From Micromonospora sp. H61 (lineage in GTDB: Bacteria; Actinomycetota; Actinomycetes; Mycobacteriales; Micromonosporaceae): DNA of 35,571 bases. Within the stretch, counting starts at the first letter, position 1, and each line of letters opens with the position of its first letter. Shown piece after piece: positions 14,426 to 21,560 of this stretch. Made by a program: the position numbers and the translations under genes. The stretch spans positions 1 to 35,571 of the forward strand of contig NZ_JAGPXY010000068.1 in the NCBI RefSeq assembly GCF_018070325.1, in the 5' to 3' direction. The notes below the pieces were generated by a model. It saw only the letters and a list, made by a program, of their open reading frames with translations, ran no database searches and was not told the origin of the DNA.

Positions 14426-15603
14426 AGATCGTTCTCGCCTACTCCGGCGGCCTGGACACCTCGGTGGCGCTGCATTGGCTGCGCGAGCGGTACGACGCCG
14501 AGGTGATCGCCTTCTGCGCCGACATCGGGCAGCTCGAATCCGTACCGGACGTGCGTGAGCGCGCCCTGCGGACCGGCGCGTCCGAGGTACGGGCAGAGCC
14601 GCTGACCGATCGGTTTCTGACCGACTTCGCGTTGCCCGCCCTTCAGGCACACGCCCGGTACGAGAACAAGTACCTGCTGGCCGCACCGCTGTCCCGACCC
14701 CTGATCGCACAGCGGATGGTCGAGATAGCGCACGCGGTCGGCGCGGACGCGGTCGCGCACGGCGCCACGGGCAAGGGCAACGACCAGGTGCGCTTCTTCA
14801 CCAGTGTGGCGGCGCTCGACCCGTCGCTGAAGGTGCTGGCACCGGTGATCGACTGGGAGTTGAAGACCCGCGAGGACGAGCTGGCCTACGCCGACAAGCA
14901 CGGTATCCCGGTGCCGGTCGGCAAGGAGAAGCCCTACAGCATCGACACCAACGTGTGGGGGACCAGTATCGAGTGTGGCGAGCTCGATGACGTCACCCAG
15001 CCACCACCGGCTGACGCGTGGCAGCTGACCGGTGATCCTCGCCAGGCCCCGGACGAGCCGACCCGGGTACGGATCGGCTTCGCCGAGGGCGTTCCGGTCA
15101 GCCTCGACGGTGAGTCGCTCGGTCTGAGCGCTCTGGTCGGACGCCTCAACGCGCTCGCGGCGCCGCACGGAATCGGCCGGATCGACATCACCGAGAGCCG
15201 GATCGTCGGATTCAAGACTCGGGGCATCTATGAGGCGCCGGCGGCAACCGTGCTGATGGCCGCGCACGCGGAGTTGGAGTCGCTGGTACTTGACCGCGAG
15301 ACCCTGCACCACAAGCAGTCCATCGCCCTGCGGTACGCCGAACTCGTCTACTACGGGTACTGGTTCAGCGACCTGCGGCGGGCGCTCGACGGATTCGTGG
15401 CGACGCTTCAGCCGGCGGTGACCGGCGAGATTGCCGTGGACCTGTTCAAGGGGAGCTGCACAGTGGTCAGCCGGTCGTCGCCGCGCTCCCGCTACAGCCG
15501 GGCGATGGCCACCTACGAAGCCGGAGACCAGTTCGACCACCAGGCGGGTGCCGGCTTCGCCTACGTGTGGTCGTTGCCGCTGACCGCCGGTCACCGGGCC
15601 TGA
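14422..15603 (+). CDS. argG: ArgG-family ligase, cluster-associated argininosuccinate synthase paralogue
   Basis: The 393-residue protein has the ArgG ATP pyrophosphatase loop LAYSGGLDTSVALHWL at its N-terminus, the RYENKYLLAAPLSRPLIAQ block and the aspartate-binding HGATGKGNDQVRF. Family positions change: the Glu normally after QVRF is Phe126, APxRE-W becomes APVIDW, and SIDANLWGRSIEGG-type sequence becomes SIDTNVWGTSIECG. The enzyme adenylates a ureido or amide oxygen and adds aspartate; ArgH then removes fumarate, so the pair swaps oxygen for nitrogen. It is translationally coupled to the ArgH-like gene (ATGA overlap, GGAG upstream). It may simply raise arginine supply, or it may install a guanidine or amidine on the product. 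The motif changes favour the second view, weakly. Confidence 0.85.
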   Translation: MKIVLAYSGGLDTSVALHWLRERYDAEVIAFCADIGQLESVPDVRERALRTGASEVRAEPLTDRFLTDFALPALQAHARYENKYLLAAPLSRPLIAQRMVEIAHAVGADAVAHGATGKGNDQVRFFTSVAALDPSLKVLAPVIDWELKTREDELAYADKHGIPVPVGKEKPYSIDTNVWGTSIECGELDDVTQPPPADAWQLTGDPRQAPDEPTRVRIGFAEGVPVSLDGESLGLSALVGRLNALAAPHGIGRIDITESRIVGFKTRGIYEAPAATVLMAAHAELESLVLDRETLHHKQSIALRYAELVYYGYWFSDLRRALDGFVATLQPAVTGEIAVDLFKGSCTVVSRSSPRSRYSRAMATYEAGDQFDHQAGAGFAYVWSLPLTAGHRA

Positions 15604-15625
15604 GAAGCAGAGAGGAGCGACACCC

Positions 15626-16570
15626 GTGCGAGTAGTGTTCATGGGCTACCAGACGTGGGGGCATCGAGTGCTGCAGACGCTGATGGACTCCCGCCACGAG
15701 GTGGTGCAGGTCATCACCCATCCCGACAGCGGTCACGAGTACGAAACCATCTGGAACGACTCGGTGGTCGGCCTGGCCGAGAAGCACGACTTGCCGATCC
15801 TGGTGCGTCAGTACGCCAATGACGACGAGGTCGCCGCGCGGCTGCGAGAGTTGGCCCCGGACATCATCGTGTCGTCGGACTGGCGGACCTGGCTGGCGCC
15901 GGCCGTGTACGGCCTGGCGCGGCACGGGGCGATCAACGTGCACGACGCCCTGCTGCCCCGCTACGGCGGCTTCGCCCCACTCAACTGGGCAATGATCAAC
16001 GGTGAACGCGAGGTCGGAGTCACCGTGCACTTCATGAACGACGATTTCGACCTTGGCGAGATCGTGTTGCAGCGTCGGGTCGAGGTGGGCGACAAGGACA
16101 CTGTGACGGACCTGTTCGAGCGAACCATCGAGATATTCCCGGAGATCACCCTGTCGGCGCTGGACCTCATCGAGAGTGGCACCGGGCAGTGGATCAGCCA
16201 GGATCCGGCCCAGGCGACGTTCTTCCACAAGAGGTCGGTGGAGGACAGCCGAATCCACTGGACGTGGCCGGCCGACCGGCTGGCCAATCTGATCCGCGCA
16301 CAGAGCGATCCCTACCCCAACGCCTTTGCCTACCACAACGGCGTCCGGCTGCGAGTGACCGCCGCCGCGGTGTCGTCCAAGCGCTACGGGGGGACGCCGG
16401 GCCGGATCTTCTGCCCCGAGGATGACGGCGTGGTCGTGGTGTGCGGACCGGAGGCCCACACCGGACGTGAACAGGGGCTGAGAATCCTGCAGGTGCGCAC
16501 GGAGGATGGCGCGCAGATGCCGGCGCGGGCCTACTTCACCTCCATGGGGGGTTATCTGACGTCTCACTGA
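15626..16570 (+). CDS. ArnA/Fmt-type N-formyltransferase
   Basis: The 314-residue protein has a formyltransferase N-domain (1 to about 185) and an OB-like C-domain (about 205-300). The active-site strand AINVHDALLPRYGGFAP supplies Asn and His, and the catalytic Asp is in NDDFDLGEIV. FAPLNWAMINGE and VGVTVHFM resemble the amine-formylating ArnA N-domain and sugar N-formyltransferases more than methionyl-tRNA formyltransferase, whose loop is HASLLPRWRGAAP. It therefore probably moves the formyl group of 10-formyltetrahydrofolate to a small-molecule amine. The GTG at 15626 has GGAG 8 bases upstream and lies 22 bases after the ArgG-like gene, in the same operon. With ArgG and ArgH next to it, a formamide-to-formamidine conversion is conceivable, but this is speculation. 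Confidence 0.8.
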   Translation: MRVVFMGYQTWGHRVLQTLMDSRHEVVQVITHPDSGHEYETIWNDSVVGLAEKHDLPILVRQYANDDEVAARLRELAPDIIVSSDWRTWLAPAVYGLARHGAINVHDALLPRYGGFAPLNWAMINGEREVGVTVHFMNDDFDLGEIVLQRRVEVGDKDTVTDLFERTIEIFPEITLSALDLIESGTGQWISQDPAQATFFHKRSVEDSRIHWTWPADRLANLIRAQSDPYPNAFAYHNGVRLRVTAAAVSSKRYGGTPGRIFCPEDDGVVVVCGPEAHTGREQGLRILQVRTEDGAQMPARAYFTSMGGYLTSH

Positions 16571-16598
16571 TCCGGCCATCGACAATCCAAGGCGGAAC

Positions 16599-17444
16599 AT
16601 GTTCAGCATTCTGATGTCGCTGGCCTCGGCAACGGTTCTGGGAGCGGCCGACTTCGTCGGCGGCTTCGCCACCAAACGCGCGGCGGCAGTGACCGTCGTG
16701 CTCTGGTCGAACATGGCGGGGCTGGCGACCGCCGTGGTGTTCGTCGGAACTGTTGGCGGCGGAACCATCAGGGCCGCCGACGCCGGCTGGGGAGCACTCG
16801 CCGGGTTGGCCGGCAGCGTCGGTGCCATGTTGCTCTATCACTCCCTCGCCCACGGAGTGATGAGCGTTGTGGCCCCCACCACCGCCGCCATGGCCGCGAT
16901 CCTGCCCGTCCTTGTCGGCCTGGCCGGTGGGGACACCGTGTCAGTGATCGGTGCGGCCGGCCTGGCCTGCGGCCTGATCGCCATCCCCTGCGTCTCGGTC
17001 ACCTCGGGCGGTGACCGGCCGGGTCGACAGTCGCACCTGCGGACTGTGGCCGGGGCGTTGGCGGCCGGCGCGGGCTTCGGCCTGTTCTTCGTGCTGTTGG
17101 CCCGTACCGGCGACGGGTCGGGGCTGTGGCCACTGGTGGCCGCCAGATGTGCCTCGTTGACCCTGCTCGTGCTCGCCTGGCCGATCGGTCGGTGGCCGAT
17201 CAGAGCTCCCCGTAACACAGTGTTGCTGGCCCTGCTCTCCGGTGGTCTCGACATGCTGTCGAGCGTGCTGTATCTGCTGGCCGTCCGGGAGGGCTACCTG
17301 TCCGTGGTGGGCCTGCTCGCATCGCTCTACCCGGTCAGCACGCTCCTGCTCGCGCGGGTGGTGTTGCGCGAACGCGCCACCCGGGTGCAGTGGGCTGGCG
17401 TCGTCCTGGCGTTGGTCGGGGTGTTTCTGTTGGCATCCCGCTGA
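16599..17444 (+). CDS. EamA/DMT-family transporter, likely product exporter
   Basis: The 281-residue protein is almost entirely hydrophobic with about ten transmembrane helices in two EamA repeats (roughly 1-135 and 145-281). Repeat ends such as PVSTLLLARVVLRERATRVQ followed by a final helix VVLALVGVFLLASR are typical of drug/metabolite transporters. It begins 28 bases after the formyltransferase gene with AAGGCGGA before the ATG, so it is the last gene of the rightward arm. The perfect hairpin at 17466-17501 follows. Export of the cluster product and self-protection is the obvious inferred role. No beta-lactamase, penicillin-binding protein or CarF/CarG-like immunity protein was seen in the window. 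Confidence 0.8.
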   Translation: MFSILMSLASATVLGAADFVGGFATKRAAAVTVVLWSNMAGLATAVVFVGTVGGGTIRAADAGWGALAGLAGSVGAMLLYHSLAHGVMSVVAPTTAAMAAILPVLVGLAGGDTVSVIGAAGLACGLIAIPCVSVTSGGDRPGRQSHLRTVAGALAAGAGFGLFFVLLARTGDGSGLWPLVAARCASLTLLVLAWPIGRWPIRAPRNTVLLALLSGGLDMLSSVLYLLAVREGYLSVVGLLASLYPVSTLLLARVVLRERATRVQWAGVVLALVGVFLLASR

Positions 17445-17465
17445 CCTGCGCGGCTCGGCTACGAA

Positions 17466-17501
17466 CGTCCGGGCGGTACCTAGCACGGTACCGCCCGGAC
17501 G
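17466..17501. terminator. Perfect 15-bp hairpin between convergent transporter and OAT2-like genes
   Basis: CGTCCGGGCGGTACC (17466-17480) and GGTACCGCCCGGACG (17487-17501) are exact reverse complements around a six-base loop TAGCAC. The hairpin lies between two convergent stop codons. No U-tract follows on either strand, as is common for actinobacterial terminators, so it probably serves both directions. Confidence 0.85.
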
Positions 17502-17510
17502 CGTCGTCGC

Positions 17511-18659
17511 TCAGGTGGTGTAGTCAGCGTTGATCCGGATGTATCCGTCGGTCAGGTCGCACCCGTACACGGTGAAGGCGCCGGCGCCGATGCCGAGGTC
17601 GACCTCGATCACCACGTCGTCGCCTTCGAGGTGGCGCCGCAGCCGAACCAGCGTCTCCTCAGTGGCCTGTGCCGGATAGACCTCGATACCGCCGAAGCCG
17701 ATCCGGACCCGTTGCTGATCGATGTCTTCGTCGTCCTCGCACTTGCCGACCGCCATCGCAACCCGGCCCCAGTTCGGGTCCGCCCCGTGCACGGCTGTCT
17801 TCACCAGCGGCGAGTTGACGATGGCCTTGCCGACCCGCTTGGCCTGCTCGCCGTCCCGGGCGCCGCTGACCCGTACCTCGATGAGTTTGCTGGCGCCCTC
17901 GCCGTCGCGGGCGACCATCCGCACCAAATCCAGCGCGACGGTGTACAACGCCTGCTCGAACTCGTCCAGATCGACCGGCCCGGCCAGGCCGTTGGCGAAG
18001 ACGGCCGCGGTGTCACTTGTGGAGGTGTCCGTGTCAATGCTGACCGCGTTGAAGGTGCGAGCGATGACCGACCGGAACACCCGGTCCAGGTCGGCCGGCT
18101 CGATGCGGGCATCGGTACAGAAGAACGTCAACAGGGTCGCCATGTTCGGTTCGATCATGCCGACGCCCTTCGCGACGCCGACGATGCTCGCCGCTGCGCA
18201 GCTGGCCCGCACCACCTTGGGCGTGGTGTCGGTGGTCATGATCGCCCGGGCGACCCGGTCGAAATCGGCAGGCGGAAAGGGCCACCGAAGCTCGGCCAGG
18301 CGCTGTCGCACCCTGGGCATCGGATACTGCTTCCCGATCACCCCGGTCGAGGCGATGAGCAGTTCGTCGTCGTCCAGCCCGGCGGCGCGAGCCACTGTGG
18401 ACCGCACCTCGCGGGCGTTCTCCAGCCCTTCCTTGCCGGTGGCCACGTTCGCGTTGCGGGAGAGCACCACGACGCCGCGGGCGGACGATGTCGACGCCGC
18501 CGAACGGCTCAGGACGACGCTGGGCCCGGCGAACCGGGAGCGGGTGAACACGGCGGCGCTGACCGCGGGCACCTCCGAGACCAGGGCGGTGAAGTCGTCC
18601 TCGTCATCCTTGAGCCCGGCGTTCGCGACCACCGCGCGGAACCCCTGCGGAACGATCAT
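17511..18659 (-). CDS. OAT2-like ornithine acetyltransferase (ArgJ family, clavulanate-cluster type)
   Basis: The 382-residue protein is an ArgJ-family Ntn hydrolase. KGVGMIEPNMATLLTFF contains the self-cleavage site Ala174-Thr175, with Thr175 the new N-terminal nucleophile, and ASTGVIG (Thr105-Gly106) is the oxyanion hole; the 70-residue spacing equals Thr111/Thr181 in OAT2 of the Streptomyces clavuligerus clavulanic acid cluster. FTRSRFAGPSVVL, SIDTDTSTSDTA and the C-terminal GAFTVYGCDLTDGY agree with OAT2 more than with the housekeeping ArgJ sequences I recall. It transfers acetyl between N-acetylornithine and glutamate. The ATG at 18659 is preferred (GGAG 6 bases upstream) over ATGs 4 and 7 codons earlier. 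It converges on the exporter across the terminator and marks the right cluster edge. Confidence 0.87.
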   Translation of the reverse strand: MIVPQGFRAVVANAGLKDDEDDFTALVSEVPAVSAAVFTRSRFAGPSVVLSRSAASTSSARGVVVLSRNANVATGKEGLENAREVRSTVARAAGLDDDELLIASTGVIGKQYPMPRVRQRLAELRWPFPPADFDRVARAIMTTDTTPKVVRASCAAASIVGVAKGVGMIEPNMATLLTFFCTDARIEPADLDRVFRSVIARTFNAVSIDTDTSTSDTAAVFANGLAGPVDLDEFEQALYTVALDLVRMVARDGEGASKLIEVRVSGARDGEQAKRVGKAIVNSPLVKTAVHGADPNWGRVAMAVGKCEDDEDIDQQRVRIGFGGIEVYPAQATEETLVRLRRHLEGDDVVIEVDLGIGAGAFTVYGCDLTDGYIRINADYTT

Positions 18660-19132
18660 GTACTGCTCCATCCTTCTCATCTCGGCCCGGTCCTGGCCCC
18701 CGAAACTCAGCGGCGGACGACGCCAAGGCTCGCACCGGCTCGGACCCCTGTCACCTGCCGGTCACCGAGGCCGGTCACCGGGGGGAGCGGACCTCCGGAC
18801 GCCGGCACGGCGCAAGCCGACGCACATCGACGGGCAGCCACAGCGGCCCGTCCTTCGTGACCCAAGGTATCAATGAGGTAGCTATCCGATGGATTCCCGC
18901 CCGGAGCATCCCAGGGGCGGTCCGCCGCACTGTGGCCGGTCGGATGACCTCGGAGCGAGGCAGACCGGGCGCCACGCGGTGGCGGTGACCGCAGGTGATC
19001 GGGCCGAGGTGGGCGTTCGACGACGCTTCGAACTGTGCGCACCGAACATCCGTGTTTATGATCGACAACCCCCGACCGGGGACCCGACGCGGCCGATCGA
19101 TTCGGCCCGGAGCAGAGCTGAGGTGCGCGACG
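18660..19132. other. 473-base intergenic region between the cluster edge and the pterin-type operon
   Basis: This divergent gap shows no convincing coding sequence: short frames here lack ribosome binding sites and family matches. The only clear signal is a TATGAT hexamer at 19057-19062 facing the rightward operon. A leftward promoter for the OAT2-like gene must lie in 18660-18900 but I could not identify one. Confidence 0.55.
19057..19062 (+). promoter_or_regulatory. Candidate -10 box (TATGAT) of the seven-gene pterin-type operon
   Basis: TATGAT matches the SigA-type -10 at five of six positions and would start transcription near 19069, giving a leader of about 65 bases with GAGG at 19120-19123. 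The -35 region (TGTGCG at a 17-base spacing) is poor, so recognition may depend on an activator or another sigma factor. Confidence 0.4.
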
Positions 19133-20116
19133 GTGATCCGCGAGGCGTACGCCTGCTGGGTGCGCGAACCCGGCGTGGCCGAGATCCAGCCGGTGTCACT
19201 GACCGCCCCGGGCCCCGACGAGGTGCTGGTCCGGACCCGCTACTCCGGGGTCAGCCGGGGCACCGAGACGCTGGTCTTCGCCGGCCGGGTGCCCGCCGAC
19301 CAGTACGCCTCGATGCGCGCGCCGTTTCAGGAGGGCGAGTTCCCCGGCCCGGTGAAGTACGGCTACCTCAGCGTCGGCGTGGTCGAGCAGGGCCCGGCGG
19401 AGCTGCTCGGGCGAACGGTGTTCTGCCTGCACCCGCACCAGAGCGCGTACGTCGTGCCGGTGAGTGCCGTGGTGCCGGTGCCGGAGGGGGTGCCGGCCGC
19501 CCGAGCGGTGCTCGCCGGCACTGTGGAGACCGCAGTCAACGCGCTGTGGGACGCGGCGCCGCTGGTCGGCGACCGGGTCACCGTGATCGGTGCGGGCATG
19601 GTGGGCTGCTGCGTCGCGGCGCTGCTGGCCCGGTTCCCCGGCGTGCACGTCGAGTTGGTTGACACCGACGCGCGCAGGGCCGGCGTCGCCGGGGCCCTCG
19701 GCGTCGACTTCGCCAGCCCGGCCGACGCCCGTGGTGACCGTGACCTGGTCGTGCACGCCAGCGCCACCGCCGCCGGCCTGCAACAGTCGCTGGACCTGCT
19801 CGCCCCGGAGGGCACCGTCATCGAGCTGAGCTGGTACGGCGACCGCCCGGTGCAGGTGTCACTGGGCGGCGCGTTCCACTCCGGTCGACTCAGCGTGCGC
19901 AGCAGCCAGGTCGGCATGGTGGCACCCGCCCGACGGGGGCGGCGCAGTTACGCCGACCGACTGGCGCTCGCCCTGGACCTGCTCGACGACCCGGCCTTCG
20001 ACGCGTTGATCACCGGCGCGTCGCGCTTCGCGGAGCTGCCCGACGTGCTCGCCAGACTGGCCTCGGGCGACCTGCCCGCGCTCTGCCACCTCATCACCTA
20101 CGAAGACGGAGAGTGA
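19133..20116 (+). CDS. MDR-family zinc-type dehydrogenase, first gene of the pterin-type operon
   Basis: The 327-residue protein is a medium-chain dehydrogenase/reductase: a GroES-like N-domain with YSGVSRGTETLVFAGRVP, and a Rossmann domain with VTVIGAGMVGCCVAALL. The SGVSRGTE motif occurs in BchC-type dehydrogenases. The typical Cys ligands of the catalytic zinc are missing, so the oxidised group is unclear. The GTG at 19133 is chosen because GAGG lies 9 bases upstream and homology begins there; the open frame extends 46 codons further with no support. It leads an operon in which most junctions overlap by four bases. Confidence 0.8.
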   Translation: MIREAYACWVREPGVAEIQPVSLTAPGPDEVLVRTRYSGVSRGTETLVFAGRVPADQYASMRAPFQEGEFPGPVKYGYLSVGVVEQGPAELLGRTVFCLHPHQSAYVVPVSAVVPVPEGVPAARAVLAGTVETAVNALWDAAPLVGDRVTVIGAGMVGCCVAALLARFPGVHVELVDTDARRAGVAGALGVDFASPADARGDRDLVVHASATAAGLQQSLDLLAPEGTVIELSWYGDRPVQVSLGGAFHSGRLSVRSSQVGMVAPARRGRRSYADRLALALDLLDDPAFDALITGASRFAELPDVLARLASGDLPALCHLITYEDGE

Positions 20117-20118
20117 CA

Positions 20119-20517
20119 GTGTTCAGCGTGACCGTTCGGGATCACATGATGATCGCCCACAGTTTCCGAGGCGAGGTGTTCGGGCCCGCCCAACGGCTGC
20201 ACGGCGCGACGTTCGTGGTGGACGCGACGTTCCGCCGGCCGGACCTGGACGCCGACGGGATCGTGGTGGACATCGGCCTGGCCACCGAGCAGCTGCGGGC
20301 AGTGCTGAGCGAGCTGACCTACCGCAACCTCGACGACGAGGCCGCCTTCGCCGGGGTGAACACCACCACCGAGGTGCTGGCCCGTACGATCGCGGACCGG
20401 CTGGTCGAGCGGGTGCACGCCGGCGAGCTGGGCGCGGGGGCGCGCGACCTGACCGGCATCACCGTCACCCTGCACGAGTCGCACATCGCCTGGGCGAGCT
20501 ACGAGCGGTCGTTGTGA
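20119..20517 (+). CDS. Degenerate 6-pyruvoyltetrahydropterin synthase/QueD-fold protein
   Basis: The 132-residue T-fold protein aligns with QueD/PTPS but lacks key residues. Zinc ligand His14 (MIAHSF) and His28 (RLHGA) remain, yet the usual HGH reads HGA, removing the third ligand (Ala30). The catalytic Cys four residues before the HGH motif is Ala24, and the catalytic Asp-His pair (E. coli Asp70-His71) is replaced by Thr67-Tyr68 in LTYRNLDD. The C-terminal Glu of LHESH (Glu120), which binds the pterin ring in the family, is kept. It may thus bind a pterin without the normal lyase chemistry. GTG 20119 is favoured by GGAG at 7 bases; GTG 20113, overlapping the previous stop, is the alternative. 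Confidence 0.75.
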   Translation: MFSVTVRDHMMIAHSFRGEVFGPAQRLHGATFVVDATFRRPDLDADGIVVDIGLATEQLRAVLSELTYRNLDDEAAFAGVNTTTEVLARTIADRLVERVHAGELGAGARDLTGITVTLHESHIAWASYERSL

Positions 20518-21560
20518 CCGAAGCGGGCCGGGCGGTGCACGTCGTCCTGCCCGGTGACATCGACGATCCGGCCACGCCCAGCGGCGGCAACTCCTACGAC
20601 CGCCGGATCTGCGCCGGGCTGGGCGAGCGCGGCTGGTCGGTGCACGAGCATCCGGTGCCCGGCGGGTGGCCGCACCCCGACCCGGCCGACCGGGCGACGT
20701 TGGGCAAGGTGCTCGCCGCCACGCCCGACGACGCCGTGGTGCTGATCGACGGCCTGATCGCCTCGGCCGTGCCGGACCTGCTCGCCCCGCACGCCCGTCG
20801 GCTGCGCCTGGTACTCCTGGTGCACCTGCCGCTGGACGACGAGCCGGAGGCCCGCGCCCTGGCCGCCGCTCGGGCTGTCGTCACCACCAGCGAGTGGACC
20901 CGCCGCGCCCTGCTGGCCCGCCACCCGGCCCTCGCCGGCCGGGTCCGGGCCGCGCCGCCGGGGGTGCGGCCCGCACCGCCCGCAGGCGGCTCGGTGGCCG
21001 GCGACCGGCTGCTCTGCGTCGCGGCGGTCACCCACCACAAGGGGTACGACGTGCTGGTCGACGCGTTGACCACGCTGGTCGGCCGGTCCTGGACGATGGT
21101 CTGCGCGGGCACGTTGACCCGGGAACCAGATCTCGTGCACCGGCTGCGCGACCGGTTGACCGGAGCGGGCCTCACCGGGCGGGTGCGGCTGGTCGGCCCG
21201 CTGACCGGCGCGGCGTTGGACGACGCGTACGCCGCCGCCGACCTGCTGGTGCTGCCGTCGAGAGGCGAGACGTACGGCATGGTCGTCACCGAGGCGCTGG
21301 CCCGCGGCCTGCCGGTGTTGACCACCGAGGTGGGTGGGCTGCCGGAGGCGCTCGGTCACGCGCCCGGCGGTGAGCGCCCGGGACTGCTGGTCCCACCCGG
21401 CGACCCGGCGGCGCTGGCCGCCGCGCTGATCCGCTGGCTGGACGACGACGCGCTGCGCGCCCGGCTGCGGCGTGCCGCTCTCGCCCGGCGCGACACCCTG
21501 ACCGACTGGCCGGTGACCAGCGCGTTGCTGGCCGGCGTGCTGAAGGAGGTGGCGGAATGA
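20514..21560 (+). CDS. GT4-family glycosyltransferase
   Basis: The 348-residue protein is a GT-B fold retaining glycosyltransferase. The acceptor domain starts GDIDDPATPSGGNSYDRRI. The donor domain contains CVAAVTHHKGYDVLVDAL and the EX7E nucleotide-sugar motif in SRGETYGMVVTEALARGLP, followed by TTEVGGLPEAL. The GTG start overlaps the previous stop (GTGA), and the following methyltransferase overlaps this gene by ATGA, so expression is coupled. In this context the acceptor could be a pterin or pyrimidine made by the neighbouring enzymes, as in cyanobacterial pterin glycosides; donor and acceptor are unknown. Confidence 0.85.
   Translation: MTEAGRAVHVVLPGDIDDPATPSGGNSYDRRICAGLGERGWSVHEHPVPGGWPHPDPADRATLGKVLAATPDDAVVLIDGLIASAVPDLLAPHARRLRLVLLVHLPLDDEPEARALAAARAVVTTSEWTRRALLARHPALAGRVRAAPPGVRPAPPAGGSVAGDRLLCVAAVTHHKGYDVLVDALTTLVGRSWTMVCAGTLTREPDLVHRLRDRLTGAGLTGRVRLVGPLTGAALDDAYAAADLLVLPSRGETYGMVVTEALARGLPVLTTEVGGLPEALGHAPGGERPGLLVPPGDPAALAAALIRWLDDDALRARLRRAALARRDTLTDWPVTSALLAGVLKEVAE

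Noticed and set aside
15626..16570. Methionyl-tRNA formyltransferase (fmt)
   Set aside because: The active-site loop is of the ArnA type and no def, priA or rsmB-like neighbour is present.
15467..16828. A 453-codon leftward frame opposite the formyltransferase
   Set aside because: It is an antisense shadow of the formyltransferase and transporter genes and shows no domain.
7457..18659. Reading the cluster as a clavulanic acid/clavam pathway because of the BLS-like, CAS-like and OAT2-like enzymes
   Set aside because: ceaS and pah are absent, the crotonase is CarB-like (EWIDxxxDLY, MPEF, KQAH), and the oxygenase matches CarC in register rather than clavaminate synthase. Only the OAT2-like gene is clavam-type.
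12872..18659. Treating argH, argG and the argJ-like gene as the primary arginine operon
   Set aside because: argC, argB, argD, argF and argR are missing, the order is argH-argG, the argJ-like gene is convergent and OAT2-like, and signature residues deviate. Housekeeping copies are expected elsewhere; this was not verified.
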